Shown here: piece by piece, positions 17,664-26,759 of the stretch | Numbering within the stretch: position 1 is the stretch's first letter | Layout: each line of letters starts with the position of its first letter | Origin: a filamentous cyanobacterium ESFC-1 | Lineage (GTDB): Bacteria > Cyanobacteriota > Cyanobacteriia > Cyanobacteriales > Spirulinaceae | Assembly: GCA_000380225.1 (NCBI GenBank) | Contig: KB904821.1 | Span: forward strand, 2,412,516-2,476,515 | DNA length: 64,000 nucleotides | Direction of reading: 5' to 3' | Made by a program: the position numbers and the translations under genes | The notes under the pieces: generated by a model | The model's input: the letters and a program-made list of their open reading frames with translations, nothing else | Databases searched by the model: none | Told to the model about the DNA's origin: nothing

Positions 17664-18394
17664 ATTCTGCGATCAATTCTGCCGTTACCCCCCTTAAAAT
17701 TACTGAAGAAGAATGGGAAAACTGTACAGATATCAATGCTTTAACCGGGTTAGCCGTCCATTTTTGCCAATTTCGTCTGACTCGAAATTTTCAAAAGCTT
17801 TTGGCTTTAATGGTGAGTGAATTCTTGTTAACGCTTTTGGTTTTGGTGTTTTTTGTGCCTCTGAGTTTGCTGGTATTGCGGTCAATGGATTTGTTACCGA
17901 GTAGTCCCCAAGGCATTCAGTCTGTTTTGGGGATTTTCGGGATTGTTATTGTGAGTAGTGTTGGCTTGTTTAATGTTTTCCTTTATCGCTATCAACGGCG
18001 CTTTAAAGCTTTAGCCCGATTACTCCTAGAAATCGAAAAATATAATCGAACCCTGGACGCGATCGCGCTGTTGGATCATCTTGATAGTATGCAATCTCAT
18101 CAAACCCCAGAATCAGCACCAAGATTGAGTTTACAAAAGCGAAGCGAAATTATGACAGCATTACAAACTACCCGCCAAAGTTTAATCGATGGACTCAAAA
18201 TTGAACGAATTTTGCGCCAACATCAACAAACATTAACAGACGGGTACAAATTAATCGCCAACTTAGAAACCGCTTGTTCAACCTTGAGTACCCTAGAATT
18301 GCGCGATCGCGCCAGCGAATACAGTCAAGTTATCAACGATGCCCTGAGCATTAACTTAGCAGTTCAACGGGAGGTTAATCGCTTAATAGGTTAG
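17645..18394 (+). pseudogene. Membrane/coiled-coil protein gene lacking a proper start
   Basis: The open frame runs from just after a stop at 17642-17644. The stretch 17663-17800 reads like coding sequence (PLKITEEEWENC, then NALTGLAVHFCQFRLTRNF) yet has no ATG, GTG or TTG until the TTG at 17801. From there 197 residues have two transmembrane helices (about 5-27 and 42-62) and a long helical cytoplasmic tail. Either the first exon-like part was lost with the neighbouring gene, or a frameshift split one gene into two. I do not recognise the family. Confidence 0.5.
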
Positions 18395-18456
18395 TTTCTG
18401 ACCCCAAATGAAAGGTTGGTTCGAGGATTGACTATTTTTGTTACTGGTTATTAGCA

Positions 18457-18607
18457 GTAGTGGCGCGACACATCTTAAACGGTGGGTTACGGCGGATAGC
18501 TATATTACAGTTATAGCGGGAGTTTTAGCCGCCTAACCCACCCTACGTTAAAGCCTCATTTTAGCTGTGTCGAGCCAGTAGGGTGCGTTAACGAAGTGTA
18601 ACGCACC
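18457..18607. mobile_element. MITE-like palindromic element plus adjoining hairpin
   Basis: Positions 18457-18581 have terminal inverted repeats GTAGTGGCGCGACACA and TGTGTCGAGCCAGTAG. Inside is a second inverted pair, GGTGGGTTACGGCGG with CCGCCTAACCCACC. A perfect hairpin GGTGCGTTA-acgaagtg-TAACGCACC follows at 18582-18607. A related copy lies at 52463-52577, with fragments near 10339-10510 and 27468. There is no coding capacity; it is a non-autonomous repeat lying between a damaged gene and menB. Confidence 0.7.
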
Positions 18608-18616
18608 GTCATAGTA

Positions 18617-18661
18617 ACGACCAATGACCAAGGACAAAAGACCAATGACCAATGACCAAAT
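18617..18661. repeat. Heptamer repeat at the menB stop
   Basis: CAATGAC/CAAGGAC/AAAGACC units with period 7 end within a few bases of the TTA (stop complement) at 18664. Confidence 0.8.
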
Positions 18662-18663
18662 AA

Positions 18664-19497
18664 TTATGGCAGCCAAGGATACTGTTCAAAATTGGGCGAT
18701 CGCTTTTCTAAAAACGCCTGTTTGCCCTCTGCCCCTTCCTCGGTCATATAATACAAAAGTGTGGCATTGCCCGCCAACTCCTGTAAGCCCGCTTGACCGT
18801 CACAATCAGCATTAAACGCCGCCTTGAGACAACGAATCGCGATCGGACTTTTACTCAAAATTTCTTGGGCCCAACTGATTCCTTCAGCTTCTAATTGTTC
18901 GACTGGAACTACTGTATTCACCAAGCCCATATCTAACGCTTGTTGAGCATCATATTGACGACAGAGAAACCAAATCTCTCTGGCTTTCTTTTGTCCCACA
19001 ATTCGCGCCAAATAGGACGCACCAAAGCCCCCATCAAAACTGCCCACCTTTGGCCCCGTCTGCCCAAAAATGGCGTTATCCGCCGCAATGGTAAGGTCGC
19101 AAATCAAGTGTAAAACATGACCGCCCCCAATGGCATAACCCGCCACCAACGCAATCACAACCTTCGGTAACGAGCGAATCAAACGCTGTAAATCCAACAC
19201 ATTCAAACGCGGTACGCCCGCATCGTCAATATAACCCGCTTGTCCGCGCACACTTTGGTCACCCCCCGAACAAAACGCATACTTACCATCCGTATGCGGC
19301 CCCGCCCCAGTTAAGAGTATCACACCAATGCGATTATCTTCGCGAGCGTTACAAAATGCGTCGTACATCTCGAAAACTGTTTGAGGGCGAAAGGCATTGC
19401 GCTTATGGGGGCGATTTATCGTAATTTTGGCAATTCCTCCGGCTTTATGATAGGTGATGTCTTCGTAATTTTTAGCGACTTGCCATTCCACTTGCAT
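18664..19497 (-). CDS. menB: 1,4-dihydroxy-2-naphthoyl-CoA synthase
   Basis: MenB closes the naphthoate ring of o-succinylbenzoyl-CoA; in cyanobacteria this leads to phylloquinone for photosystem I. The protein shows the crotonase fold markers and near-complete family identity: [51 protein letters not shown] and the conserved end YPWLP. I chose the Met at 19497 ([14 protein letters not shown]); the frame stays open to an ATG at 19575, but those extra 26 residues are not typical of the family. The 19498-19610 interval then becomes the upstream region and contains a striking tandem palindrome. No other men gene is adjacent. Confidence 0.95.
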   Translation of the reverse strand: MQVEWQVAKNYEDITYHKAGGIAKITINRPHKRNAFRPQTVFEMYDAFCNAREDNRIGVILLTGAGPHTDGKYAFCSGGDQSVRGQAGYIDDAGVPRLNVLDLQRLIRSLPKVVIALVAGYAIGGGHVLHLICDLTIAADNAIFGQTGPKVGSFDGGFGASYLARIVGQKKAREIWFLCRQYDAQQALDMGLVNTVVPVEQLEAEGISWAQEILSKSPIAIRCLKAAFNADCDGQAGLQELAGNATLLYYMTEEGAEGKQAFLEKRSPNFEQYPWLP

Positions 19498-19572
19498 GAT
19501 GTTTGTTCGTTGATTGATAGCAAGTGCAGCATAGCTTAATTGGCGTTGTTGGGCTTCATCGAGACCGGGAAA

Positions 19573-19609
19573 CATAACAGTTGTTATGCCCTACATAACA
19601 GTTGTTATG
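19573..19609. promoter_or_regulatory. Tandem palindromes CATAACA-gt-TGTTATG, 21-bp spacing
   Basis: CATAACAGTTGTTATG occurs at 19573-19588 and again, identical, at 19594-19609, exactly 21 bp apart (two helical turns). It lies about 75-110 bp upstream of the likely menB start. The same arrangement recurs at 60543-60579. Geometry and duplication look like a paired operator, but 21 is also three times seven, so a repeat-family origin is possible. Confidence 0.55.
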
Positions 19610-19819
19610 GAAACCTGTTTCTCCCTCTCTCAGGCACTTATGGAGTCCTTCCCCCTAAAAACCAGCCGCCCTGTAACGTAAAAATCTGGGGCTAAATTTA
19701 CGAAGTCCACCTTCGCAGACTCCACACAAAAATATACGAAAATCAAGGCCGAATGACGATAATTTTGCGCTGGTGGCAACACCCGCGTTTAATAAAGGGT
19801 AAGGTTATTTGCCACTGCC

Positions 19820-20888
19820 ATGTCCGTCCAACCGCCCCTCAAGTTCATTCCACCGCAATTCAATTCTTGGGTTTTGCGATCGCTCCACGCTATTGTACCC
19901 ATCCTCATGCGGGTGCGTCTTTTCGATTGGCTACCTGCCCGTATTGCCCGCGTCGAAACCGAAAACCCAGAGATACTGGTTGATTTGTATCGCCAATTTC
20001 AAGCGGGAAAAATTCGTCTGATTTTCGCCTTTCGCCACTCCGAAGTAGATGACCCCATCGCAGGTTTATACCTCCTCTCGCGGGAGATTCCCCGAATTGC
20101 GAAGCAAATGGGAGTCAAGCTGAAAACACCCCTTCACGCCCATTTTATCTTAAGGTCGCGAGAAGACCCGCGCCATAAAGAATGTTGGCGACGGGATGAA
20201 TCGCACCCGCAAACTTACTTTTTGCGATATACTGATAGCAGTCTATCGCCCATTAGATTCTCATCACAGCTTTCACGCAAGCTAGTAGACGAAAACCAAG
20301 TCAGAAGTGCTTGAGAACCTAAATATCAGGCGGTATGACGATTGAGAATTTGCGTGACTACTTAGCGCCAGGAAGTGGCGTTTTAGCCTGTGGAGACGAT
20401 GTAAGACCAAAGCTGGAAACAAACCCGGTAGAGGCAATTGTCATTGAAGCAGGAAGCCCACGCCAAAAGTAAAGCGTTGGCGTTGGGTACTTCACCGCAA
20501 CGATATCGATAACCCGGACACATTAACCCCCTTCGATCGCGGTTTAGCTGATTGGGTGGCTGCCGAAGCCTCCCTGCGGATGCGCCACATGCGCTTAGTT
20601 GAAAGTTTTGTCGCTGTTACGGGGAATTATGTGCGCGATCGCCCCACCGCCGAACGTTACGCCGAAACCCTCCTGATTTTATTCGATCTCGTCTCCCGCG
20701 TCACCAATATTCATCGCAGTCCCCGTCGTCCGCAACTGGGTTGGCGCTGGGTGAAAATCAGCGTGGGTAATCCGCTTTCGGTGCGCGATCGCCTCTCCGA
20801 ATACCAACAAAGTCGCCCTGCTGCGAAACAAGCCGTGCGCGACCTCACTCAAACCCTGCAACAAAGTCTCGAAAATCTCATTCTTTGA
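19820..20888 (+). pseudogene. PlsC-type glycerolipid acyltransferase gene, disrupted
   Basis: The first part (19820 to about 20150) matches the N-terminus of the large cyanobacterial 1-acyl-glycerol-3-phosphate acyltransferase family: LKFIPPQFN, then LVDLYRQFQAGKIRLIFAFRH and LYLLSREIP. The last part (about 20485-20888) matches its C-terminus: DIDNPDTLTPFDRGLADWV, MRHMRLVESFVAVTG, RRPQLGWRW. The middle, which should hold the remaining acyltransferase motifs and roughly half the protein, is absent and replaced by about 325 bp of an insertion-sequence remnant. Frame is not kept across the join. The gene is almost certainly dead; a functional paralogue may exist elsewhere. Confidence 0.82.
20150..20475 (+). 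mobile_element. IS200/IS605-type TnpB 3'-end remnant inside plsC
   Basis: The frame 20329-20472 reads MTIENLRDYLAPGSGV, ACGDDVRPKLE and ends IVIEAGSPRQK. This resembles the variable C-terminal tail of cyanobacterial TnpB/OrfB proteins. The catalytic RuvC and zinc-ribbon parts are missing. Positions 20150-20328 match neither plsC nor a clear frame and include GATGAATCGCACCCGC, perhaps a scrambled element end. The family assignment rests on the tail only. Confidence 0.5.
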
Positions 20889-20897
20889 TTTTAAGAT

Positions 20898-23138
20898 TTA
20901 ACGCATCACTTGTAATTGTTGTTCGCGACGCAGCAAACTGTCGCACAGCAAGCCGACAATATAGCCTTCTAACTGGGTGGCCAGATGAGGCGCTGCGGTT
21001 TTCATGGTGGTAAACTCGGCGTGGGTGAGGTAGTAGAGTTGGCAATCGGTATCGGCGATAACGGAACTCGAAAGGGGGGTTTTGCCATAAAAGCGCATTT
21101 CCCCCAGGATACTACCTGCTTTTGCCGTTTGCAGGCGTTTGGTTTTGCCGTCGGGAAGTTCGAGTAGGACGCTAACTCGACCGCATTCGAGAAAGTATAA
21201 ATGTGCGTTGGGTTTGCCTTTATAGAAAAGGGTGTCTCCGGCGGCAATTTCGGTGGGATGGAGGTATTGTAGAAAGGCTTGGATGTGGTCGGGATTGGCG
21301 AAAATGGGGGTCAGATGAGACGCGATCGCCCTCGTACAAGTTTCCCCTAGATATTCTAATATCTGGTTTTCGCACCATTCTAAACCCCGGTCAATATCTG
21401 AGAAAACCTGTGTGCGATCGCCCTCTTTTTGAAATGCCCCACCCCGTTCTAATTCGGCTTGAAAACTGGGGTCTAGATTCGTAAAAATAAGCTGGAAGTC
21501 GCGTTTACAAGCAATTTTGAGAATTTTATCAAAACTCAGGACAGCAGAGGAGTCTAACCCCGTAATCTGCCGGAAATCGATGATAACATGGCGCAGGGGG
21601 AGTAAGGATTCTTGGTCTACGCGATCGCGCACTTGAGTTAGTAGATAATTCGCCGTCCCGAAAAAGAGATAACCCCGCAATTCTAAAATTAATGTTTGCT
21701 CGCCTTTTTGGGTTAAAATCTGCTTTTCTTCCGGGCTTCTTTCGGTATTACTGCGGGTGGTTTTCCCAGACAGGACTTTGCGGGCAACATCAATATGGCT
21801 GTAGTCGTACATAAACAGCAGCGTTGCCAACACAAACCCGACTAAAATCCCTTGTAGAAAGCCCACAGCATTGATAACAACTAGAATGGCAATCACGGTG
21901 AGATAATCGGCTAGGGGCAGCTTAAACCAGGCTTTATACAACCATTGAATCAGCAGCGACAAGCCCAAATACAGCAGCAACGCCCCTAAAACGGGTTTGG
22001 GTAAATAGGACAAAAACGCCGACCCCAACAGCAACACGGCAAAACAAGGAATCGCGGTAACAACTCCGGTTAAGCGACTTTTGCCGCCAATATCGTTAAC
22101 TAACAGGGTACTCGGTAAGGCTTGATTACCCACCATCCCACTCCCGCAACCCGACCCCAAACAAGCCAAACCAATCCCCTGTAACTCGCGGTTGAGATTA
22201 ATATCGCGACCCACCACCAACTCAATGCCACTGTTACTCAGTACCAACGAGAGTAAACTAATCAGCATGACGGTAAGAATGGCGCTGCTTTGATGAAAAA
22301 TCGGCGACCAGTGAATTGCCCCCAAGTCACTCAACTGTAGGGGTTGCCACAATCCCCCGGTGGGAAAAGGCCCCAGTAGCCAACCTTGTTCGCGGGCTTG
22401 GTCGAGGGGAATGCCCAACGCGAATAAAACGCCGTAAAATAGGGCGATCGCGCCGAGTAATGTGCCGGGCATAATGAGATAATGTTTGAAGCGGTTAGAC
22501 GCAATCAAAAGGGTTAAGGCAATCCCTAAACCGACTAGCCAATGGGGAAGGGTATTCGCTTCAATTAAAACGGGTAATTGCGCCCAAGTCAGGGAAACAT
22601 CGGTGGTGACTTGGAAAAAGCCATCTACCAACAACCACCCCGTCCCTGCCATAAATCCCCCCACCACGGGATAAGGGATAAAGCGAATGGCATCCCCCCA
22701 GTTTAAACGTCCGATCGTCCATAAAAACACCCCAGTACACAAAGAAGCTAGGGCGATCGCGGCAGTGACGGTAAGATAGATTTCGTGGGAGTTGGCTGTC
22801 GGTTGCATTTCCGTCGCGATCGCCCCGGCCATCGTTGCTAAAATCGCAGTGGGGGCGGCTAACGGTGTTGCAATCATTCCCGGTAAAGCACTACTCAACG
22901 CCACAATTGCGCTAATAATCCCGGTACTAAATACCGTCATTCCCACCCCCGCAGACAAATGGGGATTCAACAACCCCGAAAAGATTAACGCCGCATAAGA
23001 AATCGCCCGAATTGCCCCAATCATCCCCGTAACTAGGCCGGAAATAATACTCGGAATTAGCAAACTCGGCTGCAATCCATTTTGAAAACGACTTAGCAGT
23101 TGCGCTGGATTTTGTTGGGCTGTGGCAGTTTCAGTCAT
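20898..23138 (-). CDS. SulP-family anion transporter with STAS and cNMP-binding domains
   Basis: This 746-residue protein comprises an SLC26/SulP membrane domain (about 20-430, roughly 12-14 hydrophobic segments), a STAS domain (about 465-575) and a C-terminal cyclic-nucleotide-binding (Crp-like) domain (about 610-740). STAS markers include YLFFGTANYLL and IIDFRQITGLDSSAVLSF. The last domain has FYKGKPNAHLYFLECGRV and GSILGEMRFYGKTPLSSSV, the phosphate-binding cassette region. Substrates of the family are sulfate, bicarbonate or other anions; this one cannot be decided. The third domain suggests gating by cAMP or another nucleotide. Heptamer repeats begin directly upstream of the ATG. Confidence 0.9.
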   Translation of the reverse strand: MTETATAQQNPAQLLSRFQNGLQPSLLIPSIISGLVTGMIGAIRAISYAALIFSGLLNPHLSAGVGMTVFSTGIISAIVALSSALPGMIATPLAAPTAILATMAGAIATEMQPTANSHEIYLTVTAAIALASLCTGVFLWTIGRLNWGDAIRFIPYPVVGGFMAGTGWLLVDGFFQVTTDVSLTWAQLPVLIEANTLPHWLVGLGIALTLLIASNRFKHYLIMPGTLLGAIALFYGVLFALGIPLDQAREQGWLLGPFPTGGLWQPLQLSDLGAIHWSPIFHQSSAILTVMLISLLSLVLSNSGIELVVGRDINLNRELQGIGLACLGSGCGSGMVGNQALPSTLLVNDIGGKSRLTGVVTAIPCFAVLLLGSAFLSYLPKPVLGALLLYLGLSLLIQWLYKAWFKLPLADYLTVIAILVVINAVGFLQGILVGFVLATLLFMYDYSHIDVARKVLSGKTTRSNTERSPEEKQILTQKGEQTLILELRGYLFFGTANYLLTQVRDRVDQESLLPLRHVIIDFRQITGLDSSAVLSFDKILKIACKRDFQLIFTNLDPSFQAELERGGAFQKEGDRTQVFSDIDRGLEWCENQILEYLGETCTRAIASHLTPIFANPDHIQAFLQYLHPTEIAAGDTLFYKGKPNAHLYFLECGRVSVLLELPDGKTKRLQTAKAGSILGEMRFYGKTPLSSSVIADTDCQLYYLTHAEFTTMKTAAPHLATQLEGYIVGLLCDSLLRREQQLQVMR

Positions 23139-23355
23139 TGGTCATTCGTCATTCGTCATTGGTCATTGGTCATTCGTCATTGGTCATTGGTCATTGGTCA
23201 TTAGTTGAACAAGGACAGAGGATTTGTGGGATTACATTTTGTTCTACCCAATAACCGATAACCAACCATAAAGAACTCAGGTGGTGTGGGGTTTGACTTC
23301 GTTCTACTACTCCTAATAACAAACAACAAATGACTAAAGACAAAGGACAAATGAC
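23139..23355. repeat. Two heptamer runs between SulP and ABC permease genes
   Basis: TTGGTCA/TTCGTCA units run from 23139 to about 23204, touching the SulP start. Complementary AAATGAC/AAAGGAC units run from about 23322 to 23355, ten bases from the stop of the next minus-strand gene. Between them I see no gene. Confidence 0.85.
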
Positions 23356-23361
23356 GAAAAC

Positions 23362-24231
23362 TTAGTTTTCCTTAACTGCGCTTTCGTGCCAACCGCTTAA
23401 AATCCAGTTAGAAATGGCAGTTAAGACCACAAAAATCAAAACACCTAATAACGTTGTTAACAGTAACGCCGCAAACATTTTCGGGATTTGTAAGTTATAA
23501 CTGGCCATCAAAATTTGATAAGCAATGCCCGATCGCGCCCCCCCAGTCCCGGCGACAAATTCCGCGACCACTGCGCCAATTAAAGCCAAACCGCCGCTAA
23601 TTTTCAAGCCGCCCAGAAAGTAGGGTAGAGCGCTTGGTAAACGCAAATATAATAAAGTTTGCCAACGGGAGGCTTGATAAAGCTGGAAGACCTCTTTAAG
23701 GTTGCGGTCAATGCTTTTTAAACCCAGGGTGGTATTAGAAACAATGGGGAAAAAAGCGACAATCCAAGCACAAATCACTAACGCGGCAAAAGTGCTATAT
23801 TCGGCGGGGAAAAGGCGGCGCGTCCAGATAATAATCAACGGCGCGATCGCGACAATGGGAGTGGTTTGTAAGACTACCGCATAAGGGAAAAAACTGCGCT
23901 CAATCCACTCACTCTGTACAAACAAAACTGCTACTAAAAACCCCGAAACCGCCGCGAATAAAAAGGCAACAACGGTAATCCCTAGGGTAATCATTAAAGA
24001 AGGAAAAAGCTCGCCCCAGGACGCGATCGCGGTGGTGAAAATATTACTCGGACTGGGTAACAAATAAGGTGGTACTGAAAGCAACCGTACCAAAGCTTCC
24101 CAAATTATTAACACCAATGCGCCAACAACCGCCGGGGCAATAATATCTAAAGAAGTTAACTTTTGCAGCCAATTGGGTGAAGTTTGCGTTGAATTTTCTA
24201 AATTTTCGATATTTGAATTGGTGGCATCCAT
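23362..24231 (-). CDS. ABC transporter permease, SsuC/ThiX-like
   Basis: This 289-residue BPD-type permease has about six transmembrane segments and the coupling-helix (EAA) region near FQLYQASRWQTLLYLRLPSALPYF, then GLALIGAVVAEFVAG. It belongs to the NitT/TauT/ThiX group. It is the last gene of the operon binding protein - ATPase - permease, 150 bp after the ATPase gene. Confidence 0.88.
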   Translation of the reverse strand: MDATNSNIENLENSTQTSPNWLQKLTSLDIIAPAVVGALVLIIWEALVRLLSVPPYLLPSPSNIFTTAIASWGELFPSLMITLGITVVAFLFAAVSGFLVAVLFVQSEWIERSFFPYAVVLQTTPIVAIAPLIIIWTRRLFPAEYSTFAALVICAWIVAFFPIVSNTTLGLKSIDRNLKEVFQLYQASRWQTLLYLRLPSALPYFLGGLKISGGLALIGAVVAEFVAGTGGARSGIAYQILMASYNLQIPKMFAALLLTTLLGVLIFVVLTAISNWILSGWHESAVKEN

Positions 24232-24381
24232 ATTGTTTTTATTAATTTAATTCGGTCTGAGTTCGCGATCGCCGTTTTGACATAATTTCCGGACTTATTC
24301 GATCGCAATCCAAAAGAGATACAAATCAGTTAAATCAGAAAAACCAATAGCCTAAATCAACAAAACTTCCAGAAATCAAAA

Positions 24382-25146
24382 CTAAGTCAAAACCGGACTG
24401 GCGGTTTCTTGTAAACAAGCGAAAACTTCGCGACAATATTCATTGTAAAGGCGAGAGGTACGAAACTCCTCAGTGCGCGGATAAGGGGCATCAATCTCAA
24501 TTTCAGTTAATACTCGTCCCGGATTTGCCGCCATCACAACCACCCGCTTAGAAAGATACACCGCCTCATAAAGATTATGGGTGACAAACAACACCGTCCA
24601 CTGTTGCTGCTGCCACAACTCCAGTAAATCGCGATTCAGCTTGCTGCGGGTCATTTCATCAAGTGCGCCAAAAGGTTCGTCCATCAGCAGGATTTCCGGT
24701 TGCGTCACTAACGCCCTGGCTAGAGAAGCCCGCATTTTCATCCCCCCGGATAACTGACGGGGATAAGACTTCTCAAAACCATTTAAGCCTACACGATGTA
24801 AGGTTTCTTGGACTAAATTGCGGGATTTTCGTTGGGGTACGCCTGCCAATTTTAAAGGCAAACGCACATTTTCCAGTAAAGAAGCCCAGGGCATCAAAGC
24901 CGCTTCTTGGAAGACAAAAGCCAGCTTTTTGCGCCAATCGTCCTCTGACCACTGTACGCGCCCGGTACTGGGTTCAATCAGCCCGGCAGCCAAGCGCAAT
25001 ACGGTACTTTTCCCACAGCCAGACGCACCCACCAGGGTAATAAATTCACCTTGCTGGGCCGCGAGACTCATTTCTTGCAAGGCGACAGTCCCGTTGCCGT
25101 AAACCTTGCTAACGCGATCCATATCGATCAGAGGACGAGCATTCAT
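24382..25146 (-). CDS. ABC transporter ATP-binding protein, SsuB/ThiZ-like
   Basis: This 254-residue ATPase has Walker A GASGCGKST (near 37-45), signature LSGGMKMRASLARAL (near 135), Walker B ILLMDEPFGALDE and switch FVTHNLYEAVYLS. It fits the nitrate/taurine/thiamine-precursor transporter group and powers the permease encoded downstream. The gap to the upstream binding-protein gene is only 21 bp. Confidence 0.9.
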   Translation of the reverse strand: MNARPLIDMDRVSKVYGNGTVALQEMSLAAQQGEFITLVGASGCGKSTVLRLAAGLIEPSTGRVQWSEDDWRKKLAFVFQEAALMPWASLLENVRLPLKLAGVPQRKSRNLVQETLHRVGLNGFEKSYPRQLSGGMKMRASLARALVTQPEILLMDEPFGALDEMTRSKLNRDLLELWQQQQWTVLFVTHNLYEAVYLSKRVVVMAANPGRVLTEIEIDAPYPRTEEFRTSRLYNEYCREVFACLQETASPVLT

Positions 25147-25167
25147 AAGGATGTTGAGTGTAAAAAG

Positions 25168-26202
25168 TTAGCTGTCTTTGTTTACAAATTGTAACGTGAA
25201 AGCCTTTTGATAATCGGTATCGGCATCATAAACCCCGGCTTCCACCATAGAATCAAAAAAGGCTTGCCAGCGTTCATCGGTCATAATGCCAATGCCTTTT
25301 GTAGCCGCATCTCCAGAGGTAATTAGTTCGTATTCTTTGATTTTGGTTAATCCGTAATCTAGTAACTCGTCAGTCATTTCGGGGTTTGCGGCTTTGATTA
25401 ACTCGTTTGCTGGGGCGGGGTTTTCGAGGTAACTATTCCAACCTTCAATGGACGCATCCACAAAACGCTGTACTAAATCCGGGTTGCTGTCGATTAAGTC
25501 TTGGCGGGTTTCGATGGTTGTGGAGTAGGGAGTGTAGCCATAATCGGCTAATAAAAGGACTTGCGGCTCAAATCCGGCTTCTTTTTCAATAGTATGGGGT
25601 TCTGAGGAGAGGTAGCCTTGTTGGACGGCGCTTTCATCCGCGAGGAAGGGGCCGATACTGAAGTTATAGGGGCGTTTTTGTTCGTCGGTGAGGCCGTGTT
25701 GAGATTTTAATAAAGGCCAATAGGTGGTATTGGCAGATGCAGAGACGTAAATAGGCTTGCCTTCTAAATCTTCGATGGTTTCAATGCCTTGGTCGGGATG
25801 GGCGATTAACACTTGGGGGTCTTTTTGGAAAATCGCGGCCACGGTGACTTTGGGGATGTTTTCTTCAACCGCTTGCAAAGCATCTGCCCCTGACCCCATG
25901 TAAAAGTCAATTGCCCCTCCCATGAGTAACTGTGTGCCGTTGACTTGCGGGCCGCCCATTTCGATTTTGACATCGAGGCCGTATTTCTCATAGATGCCTT
26001 CTGCGATTGCTTGATAAAAGCCCCCGTGTTCGGCTTGGGCGTACCAATTGGTACCGAAGGTTACTGAGTCGAGTTCTTGGCCGTCTGGGGTGGTGGTGGT
26101 AGTCGTCTGAGTCCCGCCACAAGCCGTAATGACGTTACTAGCGAGAAACAATGCACCATATTGAAGGAAGCGACGACGTTGGAAGAGTCTAGCGTAGTTC
26201 AT
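25168..26202 (-). CDS. NMT1/THI5-like ABC substrate-binding lipoprotein
   Basis: This periplasmic binding protein belongs to the NMT1/THI5-like family, which binds thiamine pyrimidine precursors, riboflavin or similar small ligands. The N-terminus QRRRFLQYGALFLASN followed by VITACGG combines a twin-arginine-like motif with a lipobox. The Met at 26202 (MNYARLFQRRR) is the sensible start; the frame extends to 26238 but adds only unconserved residues. Family hallmarks are NWYAQAEHGGFYQAIAEGIY and LLMGGAIDFYMGSGADAL. No THI-box or FMN riboswitch is visible in the 50-bp upstream gap, so the ligand stays open. Confidence 0.87.
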   Translation of the reverse strand: MNYARLFQRRRFLQYGALFLASNVITACGGTQTTTTTTPDGQELDSVTFGTNWYAQAEHGGFYQAIAEGIYEKYGLDVKIEMGGPQVNGTQLLMGGAIDFYMGSGADALQAVEENIPKVTVAAIFQKDPQVLIAHPDQGIETIEDLEGKPIYVSASANTTYWPLLKSQHGLTDEQKRPYNFSIGPFLADESAVQQGYLSSEPHTIEKEAGFEPQVLLLADYGYTPYSTTIETRQDLIDSNPDLVQRFVDASIEGWNSYLENPAPANELIKAANPEMTDELLDYGLTKIKEYELITSGDAATKGIGIMTDERWQAFFDSMVEAGVYDADTDYQKAFTLQFVNKDS

Positions 26203-26288
26203 AGAATGCGATCGCGTGCAGATAATTTTTCTTAACAAAATTGTATCGAGTTTAGGGCGATCGCGACCGCATTATTAGCTACCTGGCC

Positions 26289-26753
26289 TTATTCTACGAT
26301 GCCCAACGACACGCGATCGCCCCCAATTTCGCGCATTCTCGCCAACAGTTGCAAGGCTTGTTCGTAGTTGGCTTGTTCGTCAGGAATCAGCAATACCGCC
26401 CCGGTTGCATTCGTTGCGAGATATGCCTCTATTTGCGCTTCTAAGGCGCTTTCGTCTGTGAGGGGTTGGTTGTCTACCGTAATCACGCCATCCCTGCTTA
26501 AACGGGCAATAAAAGCAGTTTCAGCGCCCTCAGTCGTGGCGGAGTCGCTGTTTTCTGCACTGGGTAGCTGCACTTCGACGCTTTCGGGTTCTGGGGCTAG
26601 AGTCATCGAGATAAACACGAAAAAGGCCAACACCGCCATCATCACATTCAGCATGGGAATCAGGTCAATGTTGGGTATGGGGTTGTCAGTGTGTTGGGAT
26701 TTGAAGCGCATCTTTTCTGCTAATTGAGCATGAGTTTTGCTAAGTCTAATCAA
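26289..26753 (-). CDS. ExbD/TolR-family biopolymer transport protein
   Basis: This small inner-membrane protein has one transmembrane helix (near 32-50) in the context NIDLIPMLNVMMAVLAFFV, which includes the conserved acidic residue that carries protons in ExbD/TolR. A periplasmic C-terminal domain (about 65-154) follows. The likely start is the Met at 26711 (MRFKSQHTDNP), since the first 14 residues of the longer frame are not typical. The ExbB/TolQ partner normally encoded next to it is missing, and only a toxin-antitoxin pair sits upstream, so the partner must be elsewhere. Confidence 0.85.
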   Translation of the reverse strand: MIRLSKTHAQLAEKMRFKSQHTDNPIPNIDLIPMLNVMMAVLAFFVFISMTLAPEPESVEVQLPSAENSDSATTEGAETAFIARLSRDGVITVDNQPLTDESALEAQIEAYLATNATGAVLLIPDEQANYEQALQLLARMREIGGDRVSLGIVE

Positions 26754-26759
26754 TCTTTT

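Noticed and set aside
19753-20021. Alternative frames over the plsC 5' part
   Set aside because: The frame starting at 19820 carries the acyltransferase similarity; the others are shadows.
25168-26290. THI-box or FMN riboswitch upstream of the ThiXYZ-like operon
   Set aside because: Only about 50-85 bp separate the first gene from exbD, too short for either riboswitch, and no conserved core was seen.
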